A DNA stretch of 64,000 nucleotides from assembly GCF_020687805.1 (NCBI RefSeq), contig NZ_JAJEWQ010000002.1, forward strand, positions 62,001 to 126,000, given 5' to 3'. Positions 1-11,413 of this stretch are shown here, piece by piece. How positions within the stretch are numbered: the stretch's first letter is position 1; the number at the start of each line of letters is the position of its first letter. Under the pieces are notes generated by a model that made no database searches, was not told where the DNA came from, and saw only the letters and a list, made by a program, of their open reading frames with translations. The DNA comes from Planctobacterium marinum (GTDB lineage: Bacteria > Pseudomonadota > Gammaproteobacteria > Enterobacterales > Alteromonadaceae). The position numbers were made by a program, and so were the translations under genes.

Positions 1-693
1 ACTGTCGGCTATTTAGAACCTGAATCTGGCACTTTTAAGGTGTTCAGGATGCCAGATGCCAATGCCCGGGACCCTCACACCGGCGAGTTTGATCAGCAGG
101 GGATTTTCTGGTTTACCTTGCAGCACAGCAATATGATTGGGCGATTAGATCCGGCTACCGGTGATATTAAACTGGCCACACTGCCAACCCCGGGCTCGCG
201 CCCCTACGGCATTAAGATCGATTCATCAGGCACCCCCTGGGTATCCTGCAACGGCAGCAACTGCCTGATCAAAGTTGACACCGAATCCATGCACCTGGAG
301 GAAATCAAATTGCCCGGAGACAAGAGCCATTCGCGACGCCTGGCCATTACGCCTGACGATATGGTGTTTTATGTGAATTCAGGTATGGGTAAACTGGGCA
401 GATATCATCCTAAAACCGGCACAATAACAGAGTGGGACAACCCCAGTGGAGAGGACAGCCACCCCTATGCGATTGAATACGCCGATGGTGCCATTTGGTT
501 TAATGAATCCAGCAAAAGGCCGGAAACGCTGGTGCGCTTTGATTTAGCGACAGAAACCATGCAAAGCTGGCAAATCCCCAGCAAAGAAGGCGTTTACAGC
601 GGACTTATAAGACATATGCGGATGGGCAGTCAGGGATTGATTATTCATCAGACAGCCACCAATCAGTTAGCTGAAATTACCTGGTCGCAATAG
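1..693 (+). CDS. Vgb/streptogramin-lyase-like beta-propeller protein (5' partial)
   Basis: The frame is open from the first base of the window, so the true start lies upstream; an internal ATG at 40 is not a convincing start. The visible 230 residues are repeating propeller blades of the form 'IGRLDPATG...PYGI', 'W(V/F)...L(I/V)(K/R)(V/F)D', typical of the virginiamycin-B lyase / SMP-30-like superfamily. The blades contain WVSCNGSN and AIWFNESS turns. True Vgb enzymes linearise streptogramins, but most genomic relatives have no known substrate, so lyase activity is not claimed. The gene is followed by a hairpin and T-run. Fold assignment is fairly sure; function is unknown. Confidence 0.7.
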   Translation, partial: TVGYLEPESGTFKVFRMPDANARDPHTGEFDQQGIFWFTLQHSNMIGRLDPATGDIKLATLPTPGSRPYGIKIDSSGTPWVSCNGSNCLIKVDTESMHLEEIKLPGDKSHSRRLAITPDDMVFYVNSGMGKLGRYHPKTGTITEWDNPSGEDSHPYAIEYADGAIWFNESSKRPETLVRFDLATETMQSWQIPSKEGVYSGLIRHMRMGSQGLIIHQTATNQLAEITWSQ

Positions 694-721
694 CTTATTT
701 GGCGATTAAGACAACTGGATG

Positions 722-762
722 GGGCTGATGTTTGCTATCCGATCAGCCCAATCCTTTTTTTA
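722..762 (+). terminator. Rho-independent terminator of the beta-propeller gene
   Basis: GGGCTGAT (722-729) pairs with ATCAGCCC (742-749). The stem is followed within five bases by a run of seven T. It overlaps the stop codon of the convergent kinase gene, so the two genes share this short boundary. Confidence 0.7.
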
Positions 763-3700
763 ACAGGCGTTTCAATGTGGCTGGCTTTACCGGTTTTGCG
801 ATAAAGCCGAAGCCCTGTTCCATGGCCATTTCCCGAATGGTTTCGGCATGATCGGCACTGTTAATAATTACCGGGATTGCTTGACCCAAACTGGCGCGAA
901 TGTGTTGCACCGCGTCTATGCCATTTTCACCATTGTCCAGGTGGTAATCCGCCACAATAATATCGGGGGCGAAATGTGCACAGGCTTTCAGCGCCTCCTG
1001 GAGATTGCTGGCACTGTGTACCAGGCATCCCCAGGTTTCCAGCCGCAGGGTCATAGCTTCCAGCAAAGCCGGTTCGTTATCAATGACCAGCACATTCACA
1101 CCCTGCATATCGGTTTTACACACCGCTTTGTTTTGCAGGGTTTCACCCGGATTAATGTCTCCTTTGATACAGGGCAGCGTAATTCTGAATTCACTGCCCT
1201 GTTTCCAGGTGGAGTCAAAGCTTAGCTCATGACCCAGGATACGGCATATGCGGGAAGCAATAGCCAGGCCTAACCCAAGCCCCTGGCCTGTGTGTTGACG
1301 GCTGGCTTGTTCGAAATCTTTAAAGATACGCGCTTTATCTTCATCCTTGATGCCCTCTCCTGAGTCTTTGACGATGATCATCAACTGTTTTTCAATGCGG
1401 CATTCAATATTGACGAATCCGGATTCTGTATAGCGGATCGCATTGGTCAGCAAGTTCTGCAATACCCGCTTTAACAATCTGGCATCGGTACGGGTGAGTT
1501 GATGCAAAATGGCGGCCTGAAAAACCAGCCCTTTTTGTTCACACATGAGTCGGTACTCGTCCAACAGGGGCGTGATCAGTTGATAAACATCGACATCTTC
1601 CACTTGTGGTGAGATCACTCCGGCATCCAGCTTGGTAAGTTCCAGTACAGAATTAACAAGTTGTTCGGCGTTTTCTAAAGCGTTCTGGATATTACTGCTC
1701 AGTTCAGCCAGTTCTGGTGTTTGCAGCTTTTCTTTTAGTATGGAATTAAACAGGGTTGCGGCATTAAAAGGTTGCAGTAAATCGTGACTGATTGCCGCGA
1801 AATAACGGGTTTTGTCCTCATTCGCCTGAACAGCCAGTTGTCTTGCATCTTCCAGTCGCTGATTCATCGCCTCCAGATCCTGGGTACGTTGCTGAACCCG
1901 GTTTTCCAGATGTACATTGAGTTCTTCCAGGGCCTTCTGGTTTTCCACAAATTCCGTGATATCGGTATAGGTGGTAACAAACCCACCACCGGGAAGTGGG
2001 TTGCCTTTCATTTCTAATACTTTATTACTGGGATGCACACGGCGAAAACTGTAAGGTTTTCCGGAGCGCAGGTAGGCGACACGTTTGGCCACTTCTTCGT
2101 CGATCTGACCTTTCTCAATATCACCAAATAAGCCGCGTTGCGCGTTAAGTTGAATTACCTCTTCCACCGGGCGGCCCACGTAAATTTCGCCGTCCGGGTA
2201 GTTGAACATATCGATATAAGCGCGATTCCAGGCCACGATACGCAGCTCTTTGTCCACTACGGAGATGCCCTGGTCGATGTTCTGTATGGTGGACTGCAGC
2301 AGGGCGCGATTAAACTTGTACACTTCACTGGCTTCGTCCACCAGTTCGACCACTTCACTGAGCGCTACATTGTTGCTGCCGCTGGCCGATTCCAGCACCA
2401 ACCGGGCGGAAGCACCGCCAATAATGGCAGACAGCTCCTGTTCTAATTTATCTGACAGTACTTTGGGGGCCGTGCTATTCCAGTCGGGTTCAGTCTCGCC
2501 ATAATGGCTATGAAAAAACTCCTGTACCCGGTCGGTTTCCAAAAATCGGGATAACAAGCTTTGGATGCTGGCCAGGCTCAGGTTGTCGTAGCCGCGTTTT
2601 TGATTGTCGTTGCGCACCTGGTTGTTGATAAACAATGAGGCCTGCAACTGTTCGGCCACCAGAGGGCGTTGACGCCAGCACAGCCAGAAAAAAGTAAGCA
2701 GGTTACCGCCTAAACTGATCACCAGACCATGGCTGATAAAATCCAGTTGCAAACCAAACATGGCGGTTGGCAGCAACAAACTGAACCCCATAAAACCCTG
2801 CTGCAATATTTCACTGTCCGGAGCGCTGGAAAACAACAGCGTCGGCAGTAACAGGGTGTAGCTCCAAAGTGCGGTGCCCACCAAAATACTGTACAGGGCG
2901 GCCTTTTCATTGGCATTGCGCCAGAACAGTCCCAACAACAGTGCCGGAGCACATTGTGCCACGAGTGTCATGGCCATCAGACCGGTATTGGCCAGCAAAC
3001 CATAGTCCCGGGTGATTTGGTAATACAACCAGGCCGAAAGTAATACGATGATAATGGTGAGACGGCGAAACAGGATCAGCTTTTTCGGGCTTAGTCGCTC
3101 GGCTACCTGCAATTGCCGCGTGCGGCTTACTAACCAGGGGGTAATCAGATCGTTAGACACCATGATACTGAGTACAATGGCGCTGACGATCACCATGCTG
3201 GTGGCAGCAGCAAATCCGCCTAAAAAGGAAACTAAGGTCATAAACTGACTGTCGGCCGCCATAGGCAATAACAACATAATGTTGTCAGGCGCCAGTTGGC
3301 TATCCTGAAACCAGAGTAAACCGGCCGATGCGATGGGCAGGGCAAACACATTTAATGCCAGCATATACAGCGGAAACAACCAGCGAGAGGGCAGCATTTC
3401 TTTTTCGCTGGTTTGTTCGATAAAACAGACATGAAACTGGCGGGGCAGGCAGAACATCATCAGTACCCCGATAAAGGTCTGGCTGACATAGGTGTACCAG
3501 CTGGCCGATTCGTCGCTGTGATAACTCAGGTGCTGACTCTGAGCCGTCAAATCTGCAATGCCATCAAACATAAACCAGACCACAAAGATGCCAACGGCCA
3601 AAAAGGTCAGCAATTTTATAATGGACTCAAACGCGATGGCCAACATCAGGCCGGGGTTGTGTTCAGAAGTACGAACCCTACGGGTACCAAACAAAATGGC

Positions 3701-4192
3701 AAAGGCCGCCAACAACAAAGTAAAGAATAAGGCGCTGTTGCCACCGGCGCCACTGTTGCCGGTAACAATATTGACACTGTTGGCAACGGCGCGAATTTGC
3801 AGACTGATATACGGCACGATGGCAATCACGCACACCAGACTAATCAGCGCTGAGATGCGCATCGAGCGACCATAACGGGTAGCGATAAAATCCGCCATGG
3901 AGGTCAGGTTGTTGTCGCGGCAAATTCGCGCGACTTTCAGCACCAGCGGCCAGGCCAGGATATAGACTAAAATCGCCCCGGTGTAGGTGGGCGTGATCCA
4001 CCAACCAGTTTCGGCCGTCTGGCCAGGTACACCATAAAAAGACCAGGAGGTGCAGTACACCCCCAGGCCCAGACTGTAAATAGCCGGCTTTATCTTCTGC
4101 CAGCGGCTGGCTCGGTCACCCCAAAAAGCAATGCCGAATAACACCAGCAAATACAACAGCGAGGCAATCAGTAACAGTGTAGGTGTCAGCAT
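743..4192 (-). CDS. Hybrid histidine kinase with sodium/solute-symporter-like sensor domain (SSF-PAS-HisKA-HATPase-REC)
   Basis: This is an 1149-residue inner-membrane hybrid kinase. Residues 1 to about 500 are a 12-13-helix SSF (sodium/solute symporter) module. A linker and PAS domain follow (about 640-760, 'GISVVDKELRIVAWN'), then a coiled coil, a HisKA domain with the phospho-acceptor His near residue 803 in ISHDLLQPFNAAT, an HATPase ('DSGEGI', 'GQGLGLGLAI') and a C-terminal receiver with Asp near 1082 (VADYHLDNG). The plan resembles CbrA- and ErcS/NahK-like kinases, but a receiver is added and no STAC domain was noticed. No output regulator is adjacent, so a partner elsewhere (Hpt or response regulator) is likely. 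The ligand is unknown. The ATG start has only a weak ribosome site. Confidence 0.85.
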   Translation of the reverse strand: MLTPTLLLIASLLYLLVLFGIAFWGDRASRWQKIKPAIYSLGLGVYCTSWSFYGVPGQTAETGWWITPTYTGAILVYILAWPLVLKVARICRDNNLTSMADFIATRYGRSMRISALISLVCVIAIVPYISLQIRAVANSVNIVTGNSGAGGNSALFFTLLLAAFAILFGTRRVRTSEHNPGLMLAIAFESIIKLLTFLAVGIFVVWFMFDGIADLTAQSQHLSYHSDESASWYTYVSQTFIGVLMMFCLPRQFHVCFIEQTSEKEMLPSRWLFPLYMLALNVFALPIASAGLLWFQDSQLAPDNIMLLLPMAADSQFMTLVSFLGGFAAATSMVIVSAIVLSIMVSNDLITPWLVSRTRQLQVAERLSPKKLILFRRLTIIIVLLSAWLYYQITRDYGLLANTGLMAMTLVAQCAPALLLGLFWRNANEKAALYSILVGTALWSYTLLLPTLLFSSAPDSEILQQGFMGFSLLLPTAMFGLQLDFISHGLVISLGGNLLTFFWLCWRQRPLVAEQLQASLFINNQVRNDNQKRGYDNLSLASIQSLLSRFLETDRVQEFFHSHYGETEPDWNSTAPKVLSDKLEQELSAIIGGASARLVLESASGSNNVALSEVVELVDEASEVYKFNRALLQSTIQNIDQGISVVDKELRIVAWNRAYIDMFNYPDGEIYVGRPVEEVIQLNAQRGLFGDIEKGQIDEEVAKRVAYLRSGKPYSFRRVHPSNKVLEMKGNPLPGGGFVTTYTDITEFVENQKALEELNVHLENRVQQRTQDLEAMNQRLEDARQLAVQANEDKTRYFAAISHDLLQPFNAATLFNSILKEKLQTPELAELSSNIQNALENAEQLVNSVLELTKLDAGVISPQVEDVDVYQLITPLLDEYRLMCEQKGLVFQAAILHQLTRTDARLLKRVLQNLLTNAIRYTESGFVNIECRIEKQLMIIVKDSGEGIKDEDKARIFKDFEQASRQHTGQGLGLGLAIASRICRILGHELSFDSTWKQGSEFRITLPCIKGDINPGETLQNKAVCKTDMQGVNVLVIDNEPALLEAMTLRLETWGCLVHSASNLQEALKACAHFAPDIIVADYHLDNGENGIDAVQHIRASLGQAIPVIINSADHAETIREMAMEQGFGFIAKPVKPATLKRLLKKGLG

Positions 4193-4665
4193 GGGACTTT
4201 CAGCATAGAGTTGTTATTCTTGGCGCGTTAACAGCCCACTTTAACGAATCTCAGCCTGAATGAGAATGGGTAATTAGATCCATTGATAGGGGCTATCGGC
4301 ACTGACGGGCACTAAGGCCATGGTCAAATGATGCAATGGTGATAGTGATATCACCCTTATCAGGATGCGGGCAGCGAGGACTTTTGACGGTCATTGAACA
4401 TCATTAGTGATTAACGTTTGCATGATAAAACGCCAAATCAGCAACGATGGCGGGATGATAGTGAGTCATACAATAGGTGTGAAGGGAGTATTTAACCACT
4501 GCACCTGTGGGCAATAAAATTGAACAAAGTGTATGGTAGTGATGCTCAAACATTGGCATCTTTCCGGCCTTGAGTGTTTTTGTATTTAAGGCGTATTGGT
4601 TTTAGGGGAGTGCACCTTATTGAGGTATTATCCGCTCTGATTTATCGCAAGCGTAGGGAATTAAA
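4193..4665. other. 473-bp divergent spacer, no gene seen
   Basis: This stretch separates the kinase gene and the cupin gene, which are transcribed away from each other, and should hold both promoters. I see no open frame with a ribosome site, no tRNA-like fold and no strong repeat. The only small palindrome noticed is GTGATATCAC at about 4346-4355. Confidence 0.4.
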
Positions 4666-4977
4666 GTGGAAGTTATCAGAAGTAAAGCGTTCACCGCAAA
4701 TAGTGCCTGGGGAGCGAAGGATATTGCCAATATGAACGGCATTACCACCCGGTTGCATTGGACAGATCAACCCTATAAATGGCACGTCAATGACGGTGAA
4801 GAAGTGTTTGCTGTTATGGATGGTGTTGTGGAAATGTTGTACAAAGAAAACAACGAAATTAAATCTACAATCCTGCATTCAGGCGACATATTTTTTGCCT
4901 CTGTAGGTACGGAACACGTTGCTCACCCTAAGGGGCAGGCCAGGATTCTGGTGGTTGAGCGAGCGGGTAGCGTGTAG
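4666..4977 (+). CDS. Small cupin-domain protein
   Basis: A 103-residue single-domain cupin. The first cupin motif is seen around WHVNDGEEVFAVMDGVVEM and the second around HSGDIFFASVGTEHVAHP; the retained His and Glu could bind a metal. Translation starts at GTG with AGGGA eight bases upstream; no ATG fits. It stands alone between divergent and convergent neighbours and ends at a two-way terminator. Relatives bind small molecules or sugars or are isomerase/dioxygenase-like; no substrate can be named from sequence. Confidence 0.75.
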   Translation: MEVIRSKAFTANSAWGAKDIANMNGITTRLHWTDQPYKWHVNDGEEVFAVMDGVVEMLYKENNEIKSTILHSGDIFFASVGTEHVAHPKGQARILVVERAGSV

Positions 4978-4986
4978 TACATACAC

Positions 4987-5013
4987 AAAAAAGGCCAGCA
5001 TTGCTGACCTTTT
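4987..5013. terminator. Bidirectional terminator between cupin gene and gltD
   Basis: An A-run, GG-C-CAGC, loop ATT, GCTG-A-CC and a T-run form a stem with one C/A mismatch. It is flanked by A and T tracts on both sides, so it can end transcripts from either strand. Confidence 0.75.
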
Positions 5014-5034
5014 AAATGTGTGATTGCGAGACGC

Positions 5035-6453
<1,419 letters not shown>

Positions 6454-6461
6454 TTACTCCG

Positions 6462-9400
6462 TTACTGCGCCTGCACTCTGAGCTCATTCGTAGAGCGACT
6501 GATATGGCCAAGCAGGTTCTTCACATCACTGGTTTTGGGTTTGATCAGTTTGAACTGATCTAAATAATCCGCGAAATTAGTCAGGATCTTCAGTGCGTGT
6601 TCGCTACCGGTTTCTTCATAGTGTTGATCCACCAGGCCGCGAAGATGCTCTGACAGAATGATTTTGTCACCGATGTCCAGAATTTCCACCAGTTCCTGGT
6701 TTACCCGGTTTTGCAGATCGCCTTGCTCGTCAAGAATATAAGCAAAGCCACCGGTCATACCGGCACCAAAGTTCACGCCAATCTTGCCTAAAATAGCAAC
6801 AATACCGCCGGTCATGTATTCGCAGGCATTGTCACCTGTACCTTCTACCACCGCGATTGCCCCGGAGTTACGCACCCCAAAACGCTCACCGGCACGTCCG
6901 GCGGCGAACAATTTACCGCCGGTGGCGCCGTACAAACAGGTGTTACCAATGATGGCGCTGTTGTGGGTGTCGTATTCCACGCCTGCGGGTGGGTAGATCA
7001 CCAGCTTGCCGCCGGTCATGCCTTTGCCTACATAATCGTTGGCATCACCTTCCAGGCGCATTTCCAGGCCACCGGCATTCCAGACGCCAAAGCTTTGCCC
7101 GGCTGTACCCTTAAAGCTGATGTTTACCGGGTAATCTGCCATGCCCTGGTTGCCATAATGGCGGGCAATAAAGCCAGACAACGACGCACCTACAGAGCGG
7201 TCGGTATTGCGTATGTTGAAATTCAACTGAATACCCGACTTGTTTTGCACCGCAGATTCGGCGCGAGCCAGAATCGCCAGGTTCATATCACCGTTATCCA
7301 GAGGCTTGTTGGTCACTTCTGAACAGAACAGGCGCGTATGCGAACCGGCTTCCGCTTTGGCCAGCATGGGTTTTAAATCCAGTTTGCGCTGTTTGGCGTT
7401 GATGCCGTCCAGTACCTGCAGATATTCTGTGCGACCAATCAGGTCGTCCAGCTTCTGAACCCCTAAACTGGCCAGAATCTCTCTGACTTCCTGAGCGATA
7501 AACTTAAAGTAGTTCATCACCATTTCCGGCAGACCGATAAAGTATTCGCTGCGCAGTTTTTCGTCCTGAGTGGCAACACCTGTGGCGCAGTTGTTCAAAT
7601 GACAAATACGCAGGTACTTACAACCCAGCGCTACCATAGGTCCGGTACCAAAGCCGAAGCTTTCTGCGCCCAGAATCGCGGCTTTAACCACGTCCAGACC
7701 GGTTTTTAATCCACCGTCGGTTTGTACCCGTACCTTGTGGCGTAAACCATTTTCTACCAGAGCCTGCTGGGTTTCAGCCAGGCCAAGCTCCCAGGGGCAG
7801 CCGGCATATTTTACTGAAGTCAGCGGGCTGGCACCGGTGCCACCGTCGTAACCAGAAACAGTGATCAGGTCAGCATAGGCTTTGGCAACACCGGTTGCGA
7901 TGGTGCCTACACCTGGCTCTGATACCAGTTTTACCGAGATCAGCGCTTTTGGATTGACCTGTTTTAAGTCAAAGATCAGCTGTGCTAAATCTTCAATCGA
8001 ATAGATGTCATGATGGGGCGGTGGTGATATCAGTGTTACACCTGGCACTGAGAAACGCAGTTGCGCTATATATTTGTTCACCTTATCGCCGGGCAGCTGG
8101 CCACCTTCACCGGGTTTTGCGCCCTGGGCCACCTTGATCTGAATAACATCGGCGTTCACCAGGTAATGTGGGGTTACCCCAAAGCGGCCTGATGCCACCT
8201 GTTTAATTTTCGAGTTGCGGGAATTGCCAAAACGCTTGGGATCTTCACCCCCTTCTCCGGAGTTGGATTGTCCACCCAGAGTGTTCATGGCAATCGCCAG
8301 CGCTTCGTGGGCTTCCGGGCTCAATGCGCCGATAGACATGGCCGCACTGTCAAAGCGTGGATAAAGACTTTCAGCCGGCTCCACCTGATCAATAGAGATA
8401 GGCTCTTTGCCGGTATTCAGTTTTAATAAATCGCGGAAATGCGCTGGTGAACGTTGATTCACCAGATCTGCAAACACCTGGTAATCGGCATAATCACCGG
8501 ATTTAACCGCTTTTTGCAGACTGGTTACCACGTCAGGATTATAGGCGTGGTATTCACCGCCATGCACGTATTTCAGTAATCCACCATGACTCAACTGCTT
8601 GCGTTTTAGCCAGGCAACACGGCCCAGGTTCATCAGATCCTGCTCGAAATCACTGAAGCCTGCACCCTGAATGCGCGATGGCACACCACGGAAACAGATT
8701 TCCATGACCTCATCAGCGACACCCACTAATTCAAACAGTTTGGAACTGCGGTAACTGGCGACCGTAGAGATCCCCATTTTCGACATGATCTTAAACAGCC
8801 CTTTGTTGATCCCCTTGCGGAAGTTCATAAAGGCCTGCATGTGGCTTAATTCAATCTCGCCTTTTTCCACCATCTGCTCGATGGTTTCATAAGCAAGGTA
8901 AGGATAAACGGCAGTAGCTCCAAGTCCTAACAACACCGCAAAATGATGAGGGTCACGGGCTGAGCCGGTCTCCACCACAATATTTGCGTCACAGCGCAAA
9001 GACTTGTCCACCAGGCGGCGCTGAACTGCACCAACGGCCATCGCAGCGGGAATGGGTAAGCGATCTTTTTTGATATTGCGATCAGACAGTACCACAAATA
9101 CCGCTTTTTTGGTTTTCACCAGGTATTCGGTTTCATCACAGATACGTTCAATGGCGCGTTTTAAACCTTCTTCAGGCTTGTAGTTCAAATCCACTACTTC
9201 TGAATAGTAGTGTTCCGGATCGTACTCTCTCAACTGCACTAAATCGGTATAAGTCAGAATAGGCGAAGAAAACAATACTCTGTCGGCATAGCCGGAGGTT
9301 TCACTGAAGACGTCCTTTTCACGACCAATACAGGTGGCCAGAGACATCACGTGATTTTCCCGCAGCGGATCGATAGGTGGGTTGGTGACCTGCGCGAATT

Positions 9401-10928
9401 GCTGACGGAAATAGTCATACATAATGCGTGGTTTTGAGGACATCACCGCCATCGGCGTATCATCACCCATGGACCCGACAGCTTCCTGACCATCACTGGC
9501 CAGCACTTTAACCACCTGTTGTAACTCCTCATATGAGTAGTTAAACAGTTTGTGATAGACGTTCAGTTCATCATCGTTGTAGGTGCGCTGACCAATCAGC
9601 GTTTCTTCGTACTCTTCGATGGGTTTTAAACGACGGATATGGCTATCAATCCACTCTTTGTATGGGTGACGGCCTTTCAAATCTTCATCAATTTCGGTAC
9701 TGCGCCAGATTTTCCCGGTGCGGGTATCTACCGCCAGCATTTCACCGGGGCCAACCCGGCCTTTTTCGACCACATCAGCGGGTTGATAGTCCCAAATACC
9801 CACTTCTGAGGCCAGGGTAATAAAGCCGTCTTTGGTGATTACATAACGGGCCGGACGCAAACCGTTGCGATCCAGGTTACAGGCCACATGACGACCGTTA
9901 GTTAGTACGATACCAGCCGGGCCATCCCAGGGTTCCATGTGCATGGAGTTAAACTCATAGAAAGCACGTAAGTCCTCATGCATGGTTTTATCGTTCTGAT
10001 AAGCGGGTGGCACCAGCAAGCGCATGGCGCGGAATAAATCCATACCACCGGCCAAAAACAGTTCCAGCATGTTATCCAGCGAAGACGAATCGGAACCTTC
10101 CATATTTACAAAAGGTGCCGCTTCTTTTAAATCCGGGATCAAAGGCGTGCGGAATTTATAGGTTCTGGCCTGTGCCCAGTCGCGGTTACCGCGAATGGTA
10201 TTAATTTCACCATTGTGGGCCAAAAAGCGGAAAGGCTGTGCTAACGGCCACTTTGGCAGGGTATTGGTGGAGAAGCGCTGATGGAAGACACAAATGGCTG
10301 ATGCCATGTCTTTGTCAGCCAAATCCAGATAAAAACGTGGTAAATCTTTCGGCATTACCAGGCCTTTGTAGATCGACACCAGATTTGACAATGATGCGAT
10401 ATAGAAATCTTGATCTTTAGCAAGACGTTTTTCAGCGCGGCGACGGGCCATAAATAACCGGCGCTCAAGATCCACAGCTCGCCAGCCTTGTGGCGCATTC
10501 ACAAACACCTGTTTAATCGTTGGCAAACAGGAAACCGCCAAGTCTCCCAGTACTGAAGGATCAGTAGGGACTTCGCGCCAACCTAATACCGCCAGTGTTT
10601 CGTTTTCAAGCTCTTCATCCAGGATGGCCATGGCCGCCTGGGCTTTTTTGTCATCCTGGCTAAGGAAAATCATTCCGACCGCATAGTTCTTTGCTAAAGT
10701 CCAACCATGCTCTTTGGCGACTTTTTGAAAAAATGCGTCAGGTTTTTGTAATAAAAGTCCACAACCGTCACCGGTTTTGCCATCTGCAGCGATACCGCCA
10801 CGGTGCTGCATGCGGTCCAGGCCATGAATTGCGGTGTGCACCAAACGGTGACTTGGCTCGCCATTCACATGGGCGATCAGGCCAAAGCCGCAATTATCCC
10901 GACTGTCATTGGGATTGTATAGTTTCAT
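6462..10928 (-). CDS. gltB: Glutamate synthase (NADPH) large subunit
   Basis: 1488 residues, the full length for bacterial GltB. The N-terminal class II amidotransferase begins at Cys13 ([13 protein letters not shown]), so twelve residues should be removed to expose the catalytic cysteine. The FMN-binding synthase domain carries [19 protein letters not shown] and the 3Fe-4S site [17 protein letters not shown]. The C-terminal beta-helix shows repeating G-x-x-G-G-x turns such as [14 protein letters not shown] is preceded by GGAG at a good distance. It forms an operon with gltD and is divergent from arcB, the neighbour relationship also found in enterobacteria. Confidence 0.97.
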   Translation of the reverse strand: MKLYNPNDSRDNCGFGLIAHVNGEPSHRLVHTAIHGLDRMQHRGGIAADGKTGDGCGLLLQKPDAFFQKVAKEHGWTLAKNYAVGMIFLSQDDKKAQAAMAILDEELENETLAVLGWREVPTDPSVLGDLAVSCLPTIKQVFVNAPQGWRAVDLERRLFMARRRAEKRLAKDQDFYIASLSNLVSIYKGLVMPKDLPRFYLDLADKDMASAICVFHQRFSTNTLPKWPLAQPFRFLAHNGEINTIRGNRDWAQARTYKFRTPLIPDLKEAAPFVNMEGSDSSSLDNMLELFLAGGMDLFRAMRLLVPPAYQNDKTMHEDLRAFYEFNSMHMEPWDGPAGIVLTNGRHVACNLDRNGLRPARYVITKDGFITLASEVGIWDYQPADVVEKGRVGPGEMLAVDTRTGKIWRSTEIDEDLKGRHPYKEWIDSHIRRLKPIEEYEETLIGQRTYNDDELNVYHKLFNYSYEELQQVVKVLASDGQEAVGSMGDDTPMAVMSSKPRIMYDYFRQQFAQVTNPPIDPLRENHVMSLATCIGREKDVFSETSGYADRVLFSSPILTYTDLVQLREYDPEHYYSEVVDLNYKPEEGLKRAIERICDETEYLVKTKKAVFVVLSDRNIKKDRLPIPAAMAVGAVQRRLVDKSLRCDANIVVETGSARDPHHFAVLLGLGATAVYPYLAYETIEQMVEKGEIELSHMQAFMNFRKGINKGLFKIMSKMGISTVASYRSSKLFELVGVADEVMEICFRGVPSRIQGAGFSDFEQDLMNLGRVAWLKRKQLSHGGLLKYVHGGEYHAYNPDVVTSLQKAVKSGDYADYQVFADLVNQRSPAHFRDLLKLNTGKEPISIDQVEPAESLYPRFDSAAMSIGALSPEAHEALAIAMNTLGGQSNSGEGGEDPKRFGNSRNSKIKQVASGRFGVTPHYLVNADVIQIKVAQGAKPGEGGQLPGDKVNKYIAQLRFSVPGVTLISPPPHHDIYSIEDLAQLIFDLKQVNPKALISVKLVSEPGVGTIATGVAKAYADLITVSGYDGGTGASPLTSVKYAGCPWELGLAETQQALVENGLRHKVRVQTDGGLKTGLDVVKAAILGAESFGFGTGPMVALGCKYLRICHLNNCATGVATQDEKLRSEYFIGLPEMVMNYFKFIAQEVREILASLGVQKLDDLIGRTEYLQVLDGINAKQRKLDLKPMLAKAEAGSHTRLFCSEVTNKPLDNGDMNLAILARAESAVQNKSGIQLNFNIRNTDRSVGASLSGFIARHYGNQGMADYPVNISFKGTAGQSFGVWNAGGLEMRLEGDANDYVGKGMTGGKLVIYPPAGVEYDTHNSAIIGNTCLYGATGGKLFAAGRAGERFGVRNSGAIAVVEGTGDNACEYMTGGIVAILGKIGVNFGAGMTGGFAYILDEQGDLQNRVNQELVEILDIGDKIILSEHLRGLVDQHYEETGSEHALKILTNFADYLDQFKLIKPKTSDVKNLLGHISRSTNELRVQAQ

Positions 10929-11413
10929 TAACTCAACTCCTTCAACCTAAGACTGGGCAGGGTATATGTTCTCTCACCCAACGTTATCGTTGGTGTTCTT
11001 TCAATTTTGCGACTTCCATGTTCTTATTTTGTGTCGTCAGGGGTATACCAGTCTGGCTCGAATCTTTATGCAATTTGTTTTCAAGCGGGCTGATCAAAAT
11101 AACTGTATTACAGAAATAAATCAATTGCTGTAATAAAATTACAAACGGGAAAGTGGGATAAAAATATTGTTTTCATGCTGCAAAATTACACTATTGTGAC
11201 AAAGTTTTCATTTGGGGGTTTACCAATAGGATAAAACTTCTATTTTTGGAAACCTTATTAAAATCACCCGCTAATAGAACAGTAAGTTTACAGCTAGAAC
11301 AGTTTAGAATATTTATGTTTATTATATGAATAAACAATAGTGATGCTGTTCCACTCGTGGCAGACCAGGCAATTACTTGCTAGGATGCGGCTAAAAATTT
11401 AAGTGAGTTGAGT
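10929..11413. promoter_or_regulatory. gltB-arcB divergent control region
   Basis: 485 bp with no convincing gene. Seen directly: a perfect 19-bp inverted repeat GTTTATT-N5-AATAAAC at 11317-11335; two copies of TAGAACAGT exactly 20 bp (two helical turns) apart at 11275 and 11295; and a CCAACG-TTAT-CGTTGG hairpin at 10978-10993 in the gltB leader. The region is A+T rich nearer arcB. Binding by ArcA, Lrp or an NtrC-type protein is possible but cannot be decided from sequence. Confidence 0.45.

Noticed and set aside
10984-11019. Eleven-codon frame MEVAKLKEHQR in the gltB leader with its stop inside a hairpin
   Set aside because: No ribosome-binding site and no run of regulatory codons; likely chance.
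10691-11119. 142-codon plus-strand frame across the gltB start
   Set aside because: Covers the gltB N-terminus antisense and the promoter region; low-complexity translation with no family.
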